DNA from: Cavenderia fasciculata
Lineage: Eukaryota; Evosea; Eumycetozoa; Acytosteliales; Cavenderiaceae
Reading direction: 5' to 3'
Length of the DNA: 64,000 nucleotides
NCBI RefSeq assembly: GCF_000203815.1
Contig: NW_004457734.1
Span: forward strand, 1,061,233 to 1,125,232
Below, in pieces: positions 12,908 through 24,108 of this stretch (its first letter is position 1; every line of letters begins with the position of its first letter). A program made the translations under genes and the position numbers. The notes under the pieces were generated by a model. It saw nothing but the letters and a program-made list of their open reading frames with translations, did no database searches and had not been told where the DNA came from.

Positions 12908-15460
12908 TTATGATCGATACATATAATAATTATGGTTGTGAAGATAATTAAAACTATTGGAATTTGCTGATGGATTAACATGTTGATATATATTATTGTT
13001 GTTATTATTATTATTATTATTTTCATCATTGTTCATGTTGTAAGTGTAAACATTGGATGGACAGAATGAACAATTACAATGATGATTTTGATATTCAACA
13101 GGTAGATGTGGATGTGGTGGTGGTTGATGATGATGGTGATGTTGATGAGGAGGAACATTTAAAATTGGGTGGGTTAGAAGAAGTGGATGAGGAGGTGGAG
13201 GCGGAGGAGGAATAGGATGTTGATGTAGGTTTTGTTGTTGTTGTTGTTGTATACCATGTGGTATATGTGGAGGAGGTGGAGGTGGAACAGGATGAGGTTC
13301 TAGATGGTGTGGATGAGGGATATTTAAAATTGGATGATTGGGTTCATGCATCATAGGAATTGGTGGTTGATGATGGTGATGATGATGATTGTGATGTGGA
13401 AGAGCAACCGGTTGATGTAGGTTTTGTTGTTGTTGTATACCATGTGGTATATGTTGATTGTGATTATGAGGAGGAATGGGATGTTGATTGACATGTTGAT
13501 TTTGTGGAATATGTGGAGGTGGAGGTGGAGGTTGATATGAATAATAATTGTATTGATGATAATCATCACGTGGAGGTGGATAATAATAAGCTGGTTGGTA
13601 TCGGAAATTTTGTTGTTCATTACCATTTTCTTCTTCTCCTTCTTCTTCATCTTCATCATAATTTACTTGTTCATCATAATCATCTTCTTGTTCTTCTTCT
13701 AAATCTTCTAAAATTTCATCTTCTTCTTCTTCTTCTTCTTGATCAATATCAACCTGATTTCTACTACGATTACTATTTGAATTTGGTTTCTTTGATTGTG
13801 ATGATTTGTTTGATAATTTTTTTAATTGTTTTTCTTGAATTGATTTTAGATTATTTTCTTGTTTGGCTTTAAGTTGTTCTAGTTGATTGGATTCCTTTTC
13901 ACTTGCCAATTGATAGGCATAGTAGTGTTCTGGAATTTCATCATTTTCTTGACGTTCTTCAATCTTTGAATTGAATCTAGATTGTAGTTGGCTGATAAAT
14001 TGCATTTCTCGGTCACCTGACACATAGGTGATACTAACACCATAGCTACCGAATCTTCCAGTACGTCCTATTCTATGGAAATAGGTTTCAAAGTCCATAG
14101 CCACTGGTACCTCCATATTGACAACCAAGTTGACACGTTCAATATCGATACCACGACTAATTAAATCGGTCGATACAAGTATACGTAGTTTGAATGCTTG
14201 TAGTTCCTTCATGACCGCCATTCTTTCAATTTGTTCCATTGATCCTGCAATATAACGTGTTGGCCAACCCTCTTTGCACAATAGTTTACACAACTCTTCT
14301 GCACGTACACGATTATTACAAAATACAACAGCTTGATAAAATGATACTTGTTCCAACAATATCAATAAACTATTTACTTTGGCTCTAAATGTATGATATT
14401 CAATTGTTGATATTGGTATCGAAGTAGATGAAGTATTATTTGTATTATTTGTTGTATTATTTGTATCTTTGATAATTTGATAATATTGTTTAATACCTTC
14501 AAGAGATACACCTTCTTCACCTTTACACATTTGAACGTGAACAGGGTTAGACATGTAACGCTCGACCATATTAAGGAGAGCAGTTGGAAAGGTGGCAGAA
14601 AAGGCAGCGATTTGTCTCTTTTTGGGCAACGAGGTAAAGATCCAATTGAAATCTTTGGAAAAGGCTGCATCGAGTAGTTTGTCGGCTTCGTCCATGATAA
14701 AGAGTTCAATGTCGTCGGTTCGTAGTCTACGTGCTTCAATGAGTGATCGGATGCGACCGGGTGTTCCGACGACCACCTGAGCACCGCCCAATTTAATCTC
14801 GTCTTCCTGGGTGGTCGATGCATTGCCTCCGACAAACGCTTCGACATGAAGTCTCTTGCCTGCATGCTTGGCAATCTCTCCAACGACCGATGCAATCTGG
14901 ATGGCAATCTCTCTGGTCGGTGCCAACATGAGAACGAGTGTTCGTCGTGGTACACCTGACACTGCCTCGGCGTAACTGTCATCGTCCATATCCAACAACT
15001 GCTTTTTAGATAGTGTCGATGCAGTAGGTTGAGTGCAGTGTCTCAACACACGCTCGATAGCAATCGAACCAAACACCACCGTCTTTCCAGTGCCACTCTT
15101 TGCCTGTGCAACCATATCCACACCAGACACACCAATTGGAATAGCCTGTACTTGAACAGGTGACGGTTTCTCGAATCCACAACTCTTTAATGCTTCTACC
15201 AACACACTTGGTAAATTTAATTCACTAAATCCTATATCTTTTTCTATCATTACATCTTTTGTTCTATTTCTATTAGTCTGAGGAGTAGATGAAGATGTAT
15301 TTGTAGTAGTTGTAGTTGTAGTTGTTGTGGTGGTTGATGATAATGATGATAATGATGAAGGTTGTGGATCTTCTTCTTCATTATCAACTAAAGTTATATC
15401 ACTATCATCATTTGAAGGATTATTTTTATGATCATTGTTTTGATGATGTTTTATATCCAT
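12908..15460 (-). CDS. ddx20: DEAD-box helicase DDX20 (Gemin3) homologue
   Basis: A single exon encodes 850 residues. Helicase motifs: Q motif in FEKPSPVQ, Walker A AKSGTGKT (119-126), PTREI, DEAD (256-259), SAT (287-289), SRGIDIERVN and HRIGRTGRFG. The phrases GVDMVAQAKSGTGKT, NWIFTSLP and KQYYQIIKD match DDX20, the SMN-complex helicase used in spliceosomal snRNP assembly. The first 70 residues are Asp/Ser/Thr-rich. From about residue 560 the tail becomes Lys/Ser, then Glu/Asp, then a long Pro/His/Gln/Asn low-complexity region. DNA coding for the helicase core (about 14.5-15.2 kb) is visibly richer in G+C than its surroundings. The assignment rests on the core; the tail is not conserved. Confidence 0.88.
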   Translation of the reverse strand: MDIKHHQNNDHKNNPSNDDSDITLVDNEEEDPQPSSLSSLSSTTTTTTTTTTTNTSSSTPQTNRNRTKDVMIEKDIGFSELNLPSVLVEALKSCGFEKPSPVQVQAIPIGVSGVDMVAQAKSGTGKTVVFGSIAIERVLRHCTQPTASTLSKKQLLDMDDDSYAEAVSGVPRRTLVLMLAPTREIAIQIASVVGEIAKHAGKRLHVEAFVGGNASTTQEDEIKLGGAQVVVGTPGRIRSLIEARRLRTDDIELFIMDEADKLLDAAFSKDFNWIFTSLPKKRQIAAFSATFPTALLNMVERYMSNPVHVQMCKGEEGVSLEGIKQYYQIIKDTNNTTNNTNNTSSTSIPISTIEYHTFRAKVNSLLILLEQVSFYQAVVFCNNRVRAEELCKLLCKEGWPTRYIAGSMEQIERMAVMKELQAFKLRILVSTDLISRGIDIERVNLVVNMEVPVAMDFETYFHRIGRTGRFGSYGVSITYVSGDREMQFISQLQSRFNSKIEERQENDEIPEHYYAYQLASEKESNQLEQLKAKQENNLKSIQEKQLKKLSNKSSQSKKPNSNSNRSRNQVDIDQEEEEEEDEILEDLEEEQEDDYDEQVNYDEDEEEGEEENGNEQQNFRYQPAYYYPPPRDDYHQYNYYSYQPPPPPPHIPQNQHVNQHPIPPHNHNQHIPHGIQQQQNLHQPVALPHHNHHHHHHQPPIPMMHEPNHPILNIPHPHHLEPHPVPPPPPPHIPHGIQQQQQQNLHQHPIPPPPPPPHPLLLTHPILNVPPHQHHHHHQPPPHPHLPVEYQNHHCNCSFCPSNVYTYNMNNDENNNNNNNNNNIYQHVNPSANSNSFNYLHNHNYYMYRS

Positions 15461-15744
15461 ATATATACAAATAATAATAATAAAAGAATAAATAAAAGTA
15501 AAGTGTATTTGAAGGTCTGTCTTGTTAAATTAAACTATAAACTAGCCTTTGATAGTGCTCCCTTATTCAATTTTAATTTGTACAACTTACTTTTTGAATC
15601 ACAAAAAATAAAATCAAACTAGTTTGTGTGTCTCTCACAGCAGTGCAGTTCGCAGATCAACGAAGAGGGAGAAAAACTATTGTTTGAATCATTCAAGTTG
15701 CGCTCACACTAATTTATTTTGTTGGGTATATATCTATCAAAAGG

Positions 15745-16182
15745 ATGAATAGAGTTAATCAATATGTTTGGGTTGCATTCGCTGCTACTACCATCGGTCT
15801 TGCCGTTGGTACTCCATTGTATGTACAAATATTAGAAGAAAGAAATGATGATGAATGATTGTTTGTGTGAAATGAAACAATACTAATCACATCACACATC
15901 TTTATCATCTTTATCATCATTCATAATCTATTACAGCTGTAAGGATGTAGTTTCAAGTATGGTTGGTTCAAAACAAGCTAATGGTATGAAATAAAAAGAG
16001 AGCAAAAGGAAAAAGATGTAAAAGTAAAAGAGGGTCAAGTTACTTATATATATATATAAACTTCTTTCTTTTTCATTTTAGATGCAAGATTAAATGAATT
16101 AATGAGACAAGTTAACAGCAGTGTTAGTGATTTAGATGATGAACATCATTCTACAGGACATGGTCATGCGAAACATCATTAA
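15745..16182 (+). CDS. Small single-pass membrane protein, His-rich tail
   Basis: Three exons, 15745-15818, 15937-15983 and 16082-16182, encode 73 residues. It is too short for ordinary ORF calling. Residues 7-24 (YVWVAFAATTIGLAVGTP) form one hydrophobic helix, followed by a short amphipathic stretch and a His-rich C terminus (GHGHAKHH). All splice sites follow GTATGT/GTATGA...AG, and the three exons keep frame only when spliced this way. Size and topology resemble small mitochondrial inner-membrane assembly factors, but I cannot name a family; that is inference only. Confidence 0.6.
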
Positions 16183-16611
16183 AATAGATTTAGAATAGAA
16201 TAGAATAGAATGACGATATCAACAACACATCAAAGCTAGCTAATAAGAAAGAGAACAACAATAATAAGGATATATAATAGTAATAGTATCAAAGATATTT
16301 ATTATTATTATCCAACAACGAATATAACAACAACAACAATAATAACCACACCCACCCATGCCATTACACGAATCTTTAATCATAATATACAGACCAGGCT
16401 TGAATAGTAATAATAAAAAAAATGTATATAATATTATAAACCAAAAGAAAGAAGAAGAGACAATGAATCAACAATTGTATATATATATATATATATATAT
16501 ATTTGGATTAAATTCAATTTAAAACGAAAGACGACGATGATTACTTATTACCCACATTTTCGGTCATCACATTCATTGTCATCTTTTTTTGGTGATATCT
16601 TTATAATTAAG
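16183..16611. other. Intergenic with AT microsatellites
   Basis: This holds the 3' region of the small membrane-protein gene, with a short (AGAAT)n run near 16191-16211, CAACAA-rich sequence and an (AT)n run near 16480-16502. An in-frame upstream ATG at 16537 precedes the formyltransferase start. No separate gene is seen. Confidence 0.4.
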
Positions 16612-18038
16612 ATGTTTAGTATTAGATCAAGTACAAATTTATTAACAAATAATATTAAATATTGTTTTACTATTAGTAAACAAACTACTACTATACATTT
16701 AAATAGATATCAATATAGTACTTCATCTTCATCATCAGCAACTCTGCAGAATATAGTAGATAAAAAAGTAGAAGATAATAGTTTTAGAGTATTATTTTTT
16801 GGAACTGATCATGTATCAATACATACTTTAAAGAAATTACATGATAATTTGAGTATGTATACAATTATACAAGAATATCTTTTTATTTACTATTTCTTTT
16901 TCTTTTTTAGAAATTGATCGATTAATTAAAGAATTAGAAGTAGTATGTCCAAATAACAAAGATGAATTAGTATATCAATATGCAAAAAAGGAAGGATTAT
17001 CAATGTATCATCCAGATATTGAAACAGGAATGAAACAATTCCAAGTACCTGTATCATCAAAATCTGGTAAACCATTTGATATGGCTGTTGTAGTTTCATT
17101 TGGTTATTTTATTCCAAAGTAAATATATAAAAGAACAAACTCTTATTCCTTTTATTTATTAATTAATTTACTTTTTATTTTTGTACAGAAAAGTATTAAA
17201 TACATTTACATTTGGAGGAATTAATGTTCATCCATCACTTTTGCCAAAGTATAGAGGTGCAGCACCTATTTATCATACATTGATAAATGATGATAGAGAA
17301 ACTGGTGTATCTATTATTAAATTGGATCCATTAAAATTTGATGTTGGTGATATATTGGATCAAACAAAATACAAAATCAAAGGAAATACATTGTATTTGG
17401 AATTATTAAATGAATTGGCATCGATTGGAGCTAATAGTGTAATTCGGGTACTAGATCAATTTAAGAATCTAATTCCTTGGGCACAGGGAGAGGATGGAGT
17501 ATCACGTGCACCAAAGATAAACAAAGATAATGGTAGAATAGATTGGGAGAATGATACATGTCAAGATATTTGGACTAAATATCGAGCATTTAGTGATACC
17601 ATTTCAATCTATACACATTATTATTCAAAGAAATCAAAAGCTTGGAAAAGAGTTAAATTATATGATATGATTAATCCTCTTGTCAAAGGTAGTAATATAT
17701 TTGGTATAGATTTAAATCAACAACAATCACAACTATCTATGATGAATGATATAATAGAAGATACAAAACATTTACAATTAGATCATACCATTCAAAAGAA
17801 TGGACAATACTTTATAACATTTGATAGGAAAAAATCCTATTTTGGAATCATTTGGGTTAAATGTCTAGATGGTTGGGTTGGATTTAAAAGTGCTCATGAA
17901 GAAGGAAAGAAACGTCTACTAGCAAAAGAATTCTTTTTTGCCAAAGGTATCATTTCCCCAATCGGGGAAAATGATCAAAAAACAAATTTAATCTCTACTC
18001 AACAATTTAGAATTAATAAACAACAACAAGAAAACTAA
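16612..18038 (+). CDS. Methionyl-tRNA formyltransferase, mitochondrial
   Basis: Exons 16612-16852, 16911-17118 and 17189-18038 give 432 residues. The first 50 residues are basic and Ser/Thr-rich, as in a mitochondrial transit peptide. The formyltransferase fold starts at FRVLFFGTD. Exon 3 opens with the catalytic signature GGINVHPSLLPKYRGAAP (Asn162, His164, SLLP 166-169), followed by the Asp of VGDIL near 204. The enzyme transfers a formyl group from 10-formyl-THF to Met-tRNA for mitochondrial translation initiation. The C-terminal domain is retained. An in-frame ATG at 16537 would add 25 residues; the internal Met gives the more typical presequence. Segments with Asn/Gln before the C terminus are dictyostelid-type insertions. 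Confidence 0.92.
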
Positions 18039-18098
18039 ATTTAAATTTAATGTACATAATATATTATATATTTTCTTTCTTTCTCTCTTTTCTCTATT

Positions 18099-18764
18099 TT
18101 ATTTTCCAGCAGCTTTTTGAATTTGTGTAGCAGCATTTGACATTAAATTATCTTTTGTACCTTGACCAATATTACCAGAAACCTTTTCAAAATCACCCAT
18201 GACACGTGATTTATGTTGTTCCAAAAAGTTTTCTTCTTCTGGTGATATGGCGAAACCAAGTTTCTTTAAAGCATATAAAATTTCAATACTTTGATCAATG
18301 TATGAATCTTTTGATATTTTTGCCAATTTAACATCTCTCTGTACAGAAATAATAAAGAAAAAATTAAGTATACTATTCTTTTCTATCCTTTCTTTTATCT
18401 TTTTATCTTTTTCTTGTCTTACTTGAATATTTGAAAGTTTATTACGAAGTTGACCTTGATCCTTCTTTGCAAACAATTTGATGACTTCAGGGGTTTTGAA
18501 AGCTTGAGAGACGGCAGCTTGAATAGCAAGTTGAACACTACCAAATTCACTGACAAGAGTCATATCGCCTCTCATCATCTTGTTGAGTGATTGTTCAAAC
18601 TCTTTCATTTGCTCCAAAGTCTCTTTCTTTGTTTCATCGTATTCTTCTTGTGAAAGATCTTCTCTCAACTCTTCCAAGTCTTGTAATTGACTCAACAATC
18701 TATTTAATTGTTCTTCAATATTTGTCTTTAACTTTGATGTTTCTGATTGTCCTCTTGATGCCAT
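18099..18764 (-). CDS. lzic: LZIC homologue (leucine zipper and ICAT domain)
   Basis: Exons 18764-18423 and 18338-18099 give 193 residues; human LZIC is 190. The N-terminal coiled coil (MASRGQSETSKLK ... EELREDLSQEEYDETKKETLEQM) and the block QLAIQAAVSQAFKTPEVIKLFAKK are almost word-for-word the animal protein. The C terminus carries the ICAT-like beta-catenin-interaction module. The 84-nt intron is a multiple of three and contains no stop, so unspliced RNA would code for 28 extra residues; comparison with animal LZIC shows it should be removed (GTAAGA...TGTACAG). It is a conserved eukaryotic protein of uncertain cellular role. Confidence 0.93.
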   Translation of the reverse strand: MASRGQSETSKLKTNIEEQLNRLLSQLQDLEELREDLSQEEYDETKKETLEQMKEFEQSLNKMMRGDMTLVSEFGSVQLAIQAAVSQAFKTPEVIKLFAKKDQGQLRNKLSNIQVRQEKDKKIKERIEKNSILNFFFIISVQRDVKLAKISKDSYIDQSIEILYALKKLGFAISPEEENFLEQHKSRVMGDFEKVSGNIGQGTKDNLMSNAATQIQKAAGK

Positions 18765-18901
18765 AACTAAGATTATATATACTTGAAAAAGTAAATGTCT
18801 AAATTAAGAATAGAACTAAAAGGAGGAGAGAAGATCCTCGCAAAATCAGGGAGAACTTTTTTTTTTTTTCAAAATATTTTATTTATTTATTTTTTTTTAG
18901 A

Positions 18902-21900
18902 TTAATTTGTTAATTTAAACTTTTCACTATTATTTAGGTGATGAATAAATAATTGTTTTAATCTATTATTATCAATTGTAAAACTAGAATTTAAATTTGG
19001 TATATCCAAATTGGTTTGTGGTTGATTATAAATTTGTGATCTACAGTATGGTTGACTGTTGTCTAAAGTTGGGATGATAATGACTATTGGTGATTCCATC
19101 ATTACAAATAGTCTACAATGATTCTCCAAGCATTTATGTGAATGTAATGAATTAGACACTGAACATTTGGTTCCTGGTTCACCTAAACATACCATATTCC
19201 CACAATAGAGACATAGACATGATAGAGTTGTTATTTTACATTTACATTTTTGGGCAAATGGATAAATATATTTTTGATAGAGTGATAATAGGTTTTCTGG
19301 TAATTCTGTAAATTGAATTGAATTTTGATATAGTTGAATTGGTTTGACTAATCTATTTGGATCGATATTGACATTGTTGTTTGAAACATTTAATTCAAAA
19401 CTAGATGGATTGATTTGACATTTATCTATTAATGACGATTCCAAAAATTCTAGATTATTAAATTGCTCCAATGAAAATGGTGACAATCTTGTAGGTTTCT
19501 TTTCAAATCCATCAATCAATAATTTAAATAATAGTATTTGTCTTAGTATTGGTTTTTTCATCATTTCAAAAGAAGAAGAAGAATTTATTTCAATTTCTTC
19601 TCTAATATCTTTAATTATATTATTTATACCTAAAAGAAAAATAAAAAAAGTAAATTAATATTTTTTAATTATTTCTTTTTTTAATATACCTACAATTTTG
19701 AATTAAAATATTTGGATTTGAATTATTTTCTTTAAAATAATATTTAAAAGTTAAATTTATAAATGGAAATAATAAAGATTCAATATTACTATCTAGAAAT
19801 TTTTGTCTTTTGTCAATTTTAAAATTAAAAATAATTTTAAATAATTGTAAGATGAAAAATTCTCTATCAAAATCTGATTGAGACATTGCATAGTAGGGAG
19901 TATCTGAATAACAAGTAAATTGACGACTTTTTAATTCCAAAATTAAAAGATTTTGAATCACATTTTTCCAAAGACTTGAATATTTTTCGACCTTTTCAGA
20001 TTCTAACTTTAATAACTCTAAACATGTACTTTTTTCATATTCTCGATTGGATTGTCCAATATTGGTTGGAATTGTAATATTGAAACTTTTTGAGCAAAGA
20101 GGACATGTTTTACGAGAATAACCAACCAAACATTTACTATGAATAAAATGACCACAACTTGTAAGATGATTTGAATAATGATCAATATTTGAGTAAAGTT
20201 TTGTCAATCCAAATGATGAACCATCTTTAATTGTATCTATAAATTGAATATAACCTTGAGGATTTGTCTTTTCAAATTCATTTAAACTTTTTCTATAGGA
20301 TTGTCCAATCAATGATGATTTTGAAAATTTACAAAAAGTATGAATTGTTTCTTCTGGTAAAGGTCCATTTTGACATATTACACATTGGATATCAGTATCC
20401 TCGGAATCTTCTGAATCTTCCAAATCCTCCTCCTGCTCTAATTGAAACTTTAATTTCATTTGTTGAAGTTTCATTTTTTCTAATAATTTTTTTTGATTAT
20501 CAGTTCTAGATTTGATTTGACTGTCAATTTCATCCTTGTCTTGATCTGTCAATTTTAAATTGATTTTTTCAAAATAGGTTTGAAATTGATCACTAATGGA
20601 AACCAAAATTTTAAAAATGAATTCGGTTGTTGGGATTAATTCATTATTGACAGTGGCCTTTGTATTTTTCCATCTATCCATGATGACTTGGAATATTGAC
20701 ATTGATTGATTTGATTTTGTTATAAAATTTGTAAAAATCATTAATAAACAATCATCCAATGGAGGACCTTCTTTTTCATCAGAATCTAATAAGAGTCTTT
20801 CTAGTATTGGCACATCTAATGGTTGAGTTGAAATATCCTTATATGATCCAAGTAGTAACGCAATCATATAATATAAATCATTGATTAATTCTTCTGATGG
20901 TTCCAAAGACTTTGACAGTTCTGGAATTGGAACTTTTGATTTTGTATGAATTTGAACCAAAAAATGACCAACCAATTTCATTAAAAATACTTGATCCAAA
21001 TTTAATTTCATCTTTGTTAATGTAGGAGGATTGGGATAGGAATTTTTTGGTGATTGATATTTCCCATTGATTGTTTTAAATGATTTTAAATTTGTCAATG
21101 TATGATAGGGATAATATGGATCAATTAAATGCCAATATTCCTTTTTCAATGATTTGCTCTCGTCCAACATTTCATCAATAATATCCAATATCACCTTTTT
21201 AGATGTATCTTTAAATATTAATTCATCTCTATTTAATTTGGATGATAATTCTAATATATTAACATCCAATGCCAATAATTGTACAAAATGATATTTAATA
21301 TCATCCACTGTTGGTTCAAGTGTTGCTCTACATTGTATAATTTGAATTAAAATAATTATTATTTCATTTACTAAAATAAAAAAAAGAGAGAAAGTTAATA
21401 AAAAAAAGAATAGTATTCATTTTGTTTTTGTTTGTTTTTTCAATTTACATTTAAAACTTGAATTTAATTGTATTAAAATATTAAAAAAGTTTTTACTGCC
21501 AATAGTTGACATTAAAACTTGTAATAGGAAAAGATCCATCATTTTATCCTTTGATTGAAATAAATAATATTTTACTTTTGAACCAAAATTAAAATGATTT
21601 AAATGATAGGTTGAAATGGTTTTGATTATTAATTGTATGGCCGACATGTTGATGGATTGTTGTAACAATTCAATAAAATTTGGTTTCTTTAATAATAAAG
21701 TTGATAATATTCTAAATAAAGTAAAATGTGGAATTATTGTAGAAGTACCATCCTCTTTTAAATCATTAATTGATTTACATAAACTATTAAAAAAATATTT
21801 TTCCAAAATATTTTGATTTCCTTCAAGTTTACAAATCGTCTTGGTTATATTACAAAGAGCAATTTCTTGAAGAAATATATAATCCAAAACATTTGAATTT

Positions 21901-22523
21901 GGAAAGGATTCCTTTCCCAATCCAATTGAATGAAATCCTTTTCCAACTCTAATCAAACCATCAATAATCTCTAAAGCTATATCTTGTTGTTGTTGTTGAA
22001 TACAATTTAAAATCCTTTCATTACTAAATAATTGTGGTATAAATTGTAAATCTGATCTTGGACAATCTTCAGTTTCTATTCCTTTTTCATAAAATATTTT
22101 TAAAGTTTTTATATTTATATTCTAAAAAAAAAAAAAGAAAGAGAGAGAGAGAGAGAGAATTAATTATAATTTATAATTTATCTTTTTTTTTTTAGATATA
22201 ATTACAGCAATATTAATTATTTCTTTAAATAAATTTGGATTTAAATTTTGATTTCTAGATATTAATTCAATCATCCAAATATCACCAACATAACAAGTAG
22301 CAACGAGATAGATGATTTTAGAATCTGGACGATCTTGACAACAAGCCGAATAAGAATGAATGAATCGTAAGAGAAAGAGGTATCTAAAATGACGATTACT
22401 AGATACCAATGGTGTTACAATTGGATAGATATGATGGAGTATATGTGGAAATTTGATGGTTTCATCTAAAAATTGAATATTAACTTTAATAGTTTTAGTT
22501 TTTGGATTTATGGTTTTAGAAAA
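18902..22523 (-). pseudogene. UBR-type E3 ubiquitin ligase, C-terminal part, 5' end missing
   Basis: Exons read 22523-22206, 22121-21449, 21370-19694 and 19629-18902 (about 1131 residues). A coiled stretch (KKLLEKMKLQQMKLKF) precedes an atypical RING-H2: CVICQNG, a long insert, then SCGHFIHSKCL and CPLCSKSF. The end is a Cys/His-rich cap (CLCLYCGNMVC ... HSHKCLENHC) as in the autoinhibitory C terminus of UBR1/UBR2/UBR3 N-recognins. These recognise N-degrons and ubiquitylate targets. Full-length family members have about 1750-2000 residues with an N-terminal UBR zinc box; here the frame is closed by a TGA at 22526-22524 and no start Met or UBR box lies upstream. It could be a 5'-truncated pseudogene, a split gene or a misassembly. 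Confidence 0.72.
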
Positions 22524-22738
22524 TCAAGGAGAACCAATCAAATTTGATTGTATGACTTGTAAAAGATATGCATATGATACTTATAGTTCATGTTTATATA
22601 AGCGTCCATCTGGTGGCTATGTACATATAAAAGAAAGAAGATAGATAGATTATTTAATATTAATTTCTATTTTTTATTTAGTGTTTAGAAGAAAGATTTA
22701 AAAATTTAAAGATTTGTTCAGATTATGGATGTAATTGA
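22510..22738 (+). CDS. Putative small Cys-rich protein or gene fragment
   Basis: A two-exon model, 22510-22620 and 22682-22738 (GTACAT...TATTTAG), gives 55 residues with cysteines in FDCMTCKRYAYDTYSSC, then GGYC, then KICSDYGC. The spacing looks like a zinc-binding or disulfide module. It starts on the opposite strand, overlapping by 14 nt the broken 5' end of the UBR-type gene. GGTTTTAG at 22513-22520 could instead be a splice acceptor, in which case the real 5' exons have been lost. I do not recognise the family. Confidence 0.35.
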
Positions 22739-22802
22739 TTCATAAATAAATAACATTTATTTTCTCTTTTCTCTCTTTTCTCTTTTTCTCTTTTTCTCTT
22801 TT

Positions 22803-24108
22803 CTAATGACGATAATGAGAATGATCTCTTTCACTTCTATCTCTTTCACTTGCTCTGTTTTCTCTATCGCCGCCGCCTCCGCCGCCTCCTCCTCCTCTAC
22901 CACCTTCAAAACGTTCACCTCTCATTTCATAGGAAGATGTGTATTCACGTCTCATTGGGCCACCACTGCCACCTCCGTAGGGGCTATAACGGCTGTCGCC
23001 ATAGGTTGGCTTGGTTGGGTAGCCACCTGTAGTTGGTGGAGCTGAATATGGGTATGGATAAGAGTAGTATCCACCATGAGCTGCTGAATATGGTGGTGGT
23101 GGTGGTGGATAAGTTGGTGGATATTTAGAATATGCTGGTGGATATGGGTATGGATATGAACGATCTAAAAAATGGAAAACAAGAAAATTAATAAAAGGTA
23201 AAAAAAGATTTGATTTTGATAAGTTTCTTTCTTTTTCTTACATCTTGTTTTACGATCAGCACCCATATATGAACCTGGTGTAGAGTCTCTTGGTTTAGAT
23301 CTTCTTGACTATTAATAGTTTTTGGGTTGAAAGTTGTAAGAAGAGGGTTGGAGGGGTGGGAGTTGGTTAGTTGACGTTGTTTTCAATTGTGGTATTGTTA
23401 ATGATGATGATGATGATGATGATGATGATTGATGATGAATTATTATTATTATTTGTTTTTTTTTTTTGACCCTAATATCTACACCTTTATTATTAGTAGA
23501 ATCAATCAACTCTAAAAGAAAAAAAAGAAAAATAATTATATTTACTACATTACCTTTTGAACTTTAATTGGATAACCATCAATCTTTGTACCATCCATTA
23601 AACGGATAGCCTCATCAGCTTCTTCTGATGTAGCATAGGTAACAAAACCAAATCCTCTTGAAATCTTTGTATTTGGATCAACTAGTACTGAACAACTTTT
23701 TACCTAAAACAAATAAAAAAAGATAGATATTAGTTATCTTTCACATTCCCCTTTACTTTTTTCATTTCTTTACCTTTCCATAAACTTCAAACTTTTCTTT
23801 TAAATCATCTTCTCTAATTCTTATACCAAAACCTGCAACATGAATAGTATCACCAGTACCTGAATCAATACTTGAACTTGTAGTTGTTAATGGACTAAGA
23901 TCATCTTTTCTATCAACTGGACTCATAACTCTATCATTTCTAAAAAAAAAAAAAAAGAGAGAAAAGTTAGTATAAATATATATATTTGATTAGAGATCTC
24001 TCTCTTATCTGTTGTTCTTTGTTTAACATACTCTCTATCTCTATCTCTTCCACTTGCTACTCTTTCATCTCCATAACGATCATATTCATCAGATGGTGAT
24101 TTCACCAT
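22803..24108 (-). CDS. TRA2-like RNA-binding splicing regulator
   Basis: Exons 24108-24032, 23939-23774, 23703-23554, 23308-23242 and 23164-22803 encode 273 residues. One RRM spans about residues 57-130, with RNP2 IHVAGF (58-63) and RNP1 RGFGFVTY (97-104). After it comes a short linker ending STPGSYMG, the feature that follows the RRM in TRA2 proteins (TPTPGIYMG in animals). The N terminus is Arg/Asp/Glu/Ser-rich and the C terminus holds Tyr/Pro repeats, a Gly run and RD/RE dipeptides ending SERDHSHYRH. The expected role is sequence-specific activation of exon splicing in the nucleus. Intron 3 is unusually long (245 nt) and contains a second acceptor, discussed in the findings. Confidence 0.85.

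Noticed and set aside
13351-13659. Met/Ile/His-rich frame on the minus strand
   Set aside because: It is an alternative frame of the repetitive DDX20 tail with no independent support.
18339-18422. LZIC as a single 221-residue exon
   Set aside because: The extra 28 residues match no family member, and GTAAGA...TACAG splice sites give the conserved 193-residue protein.
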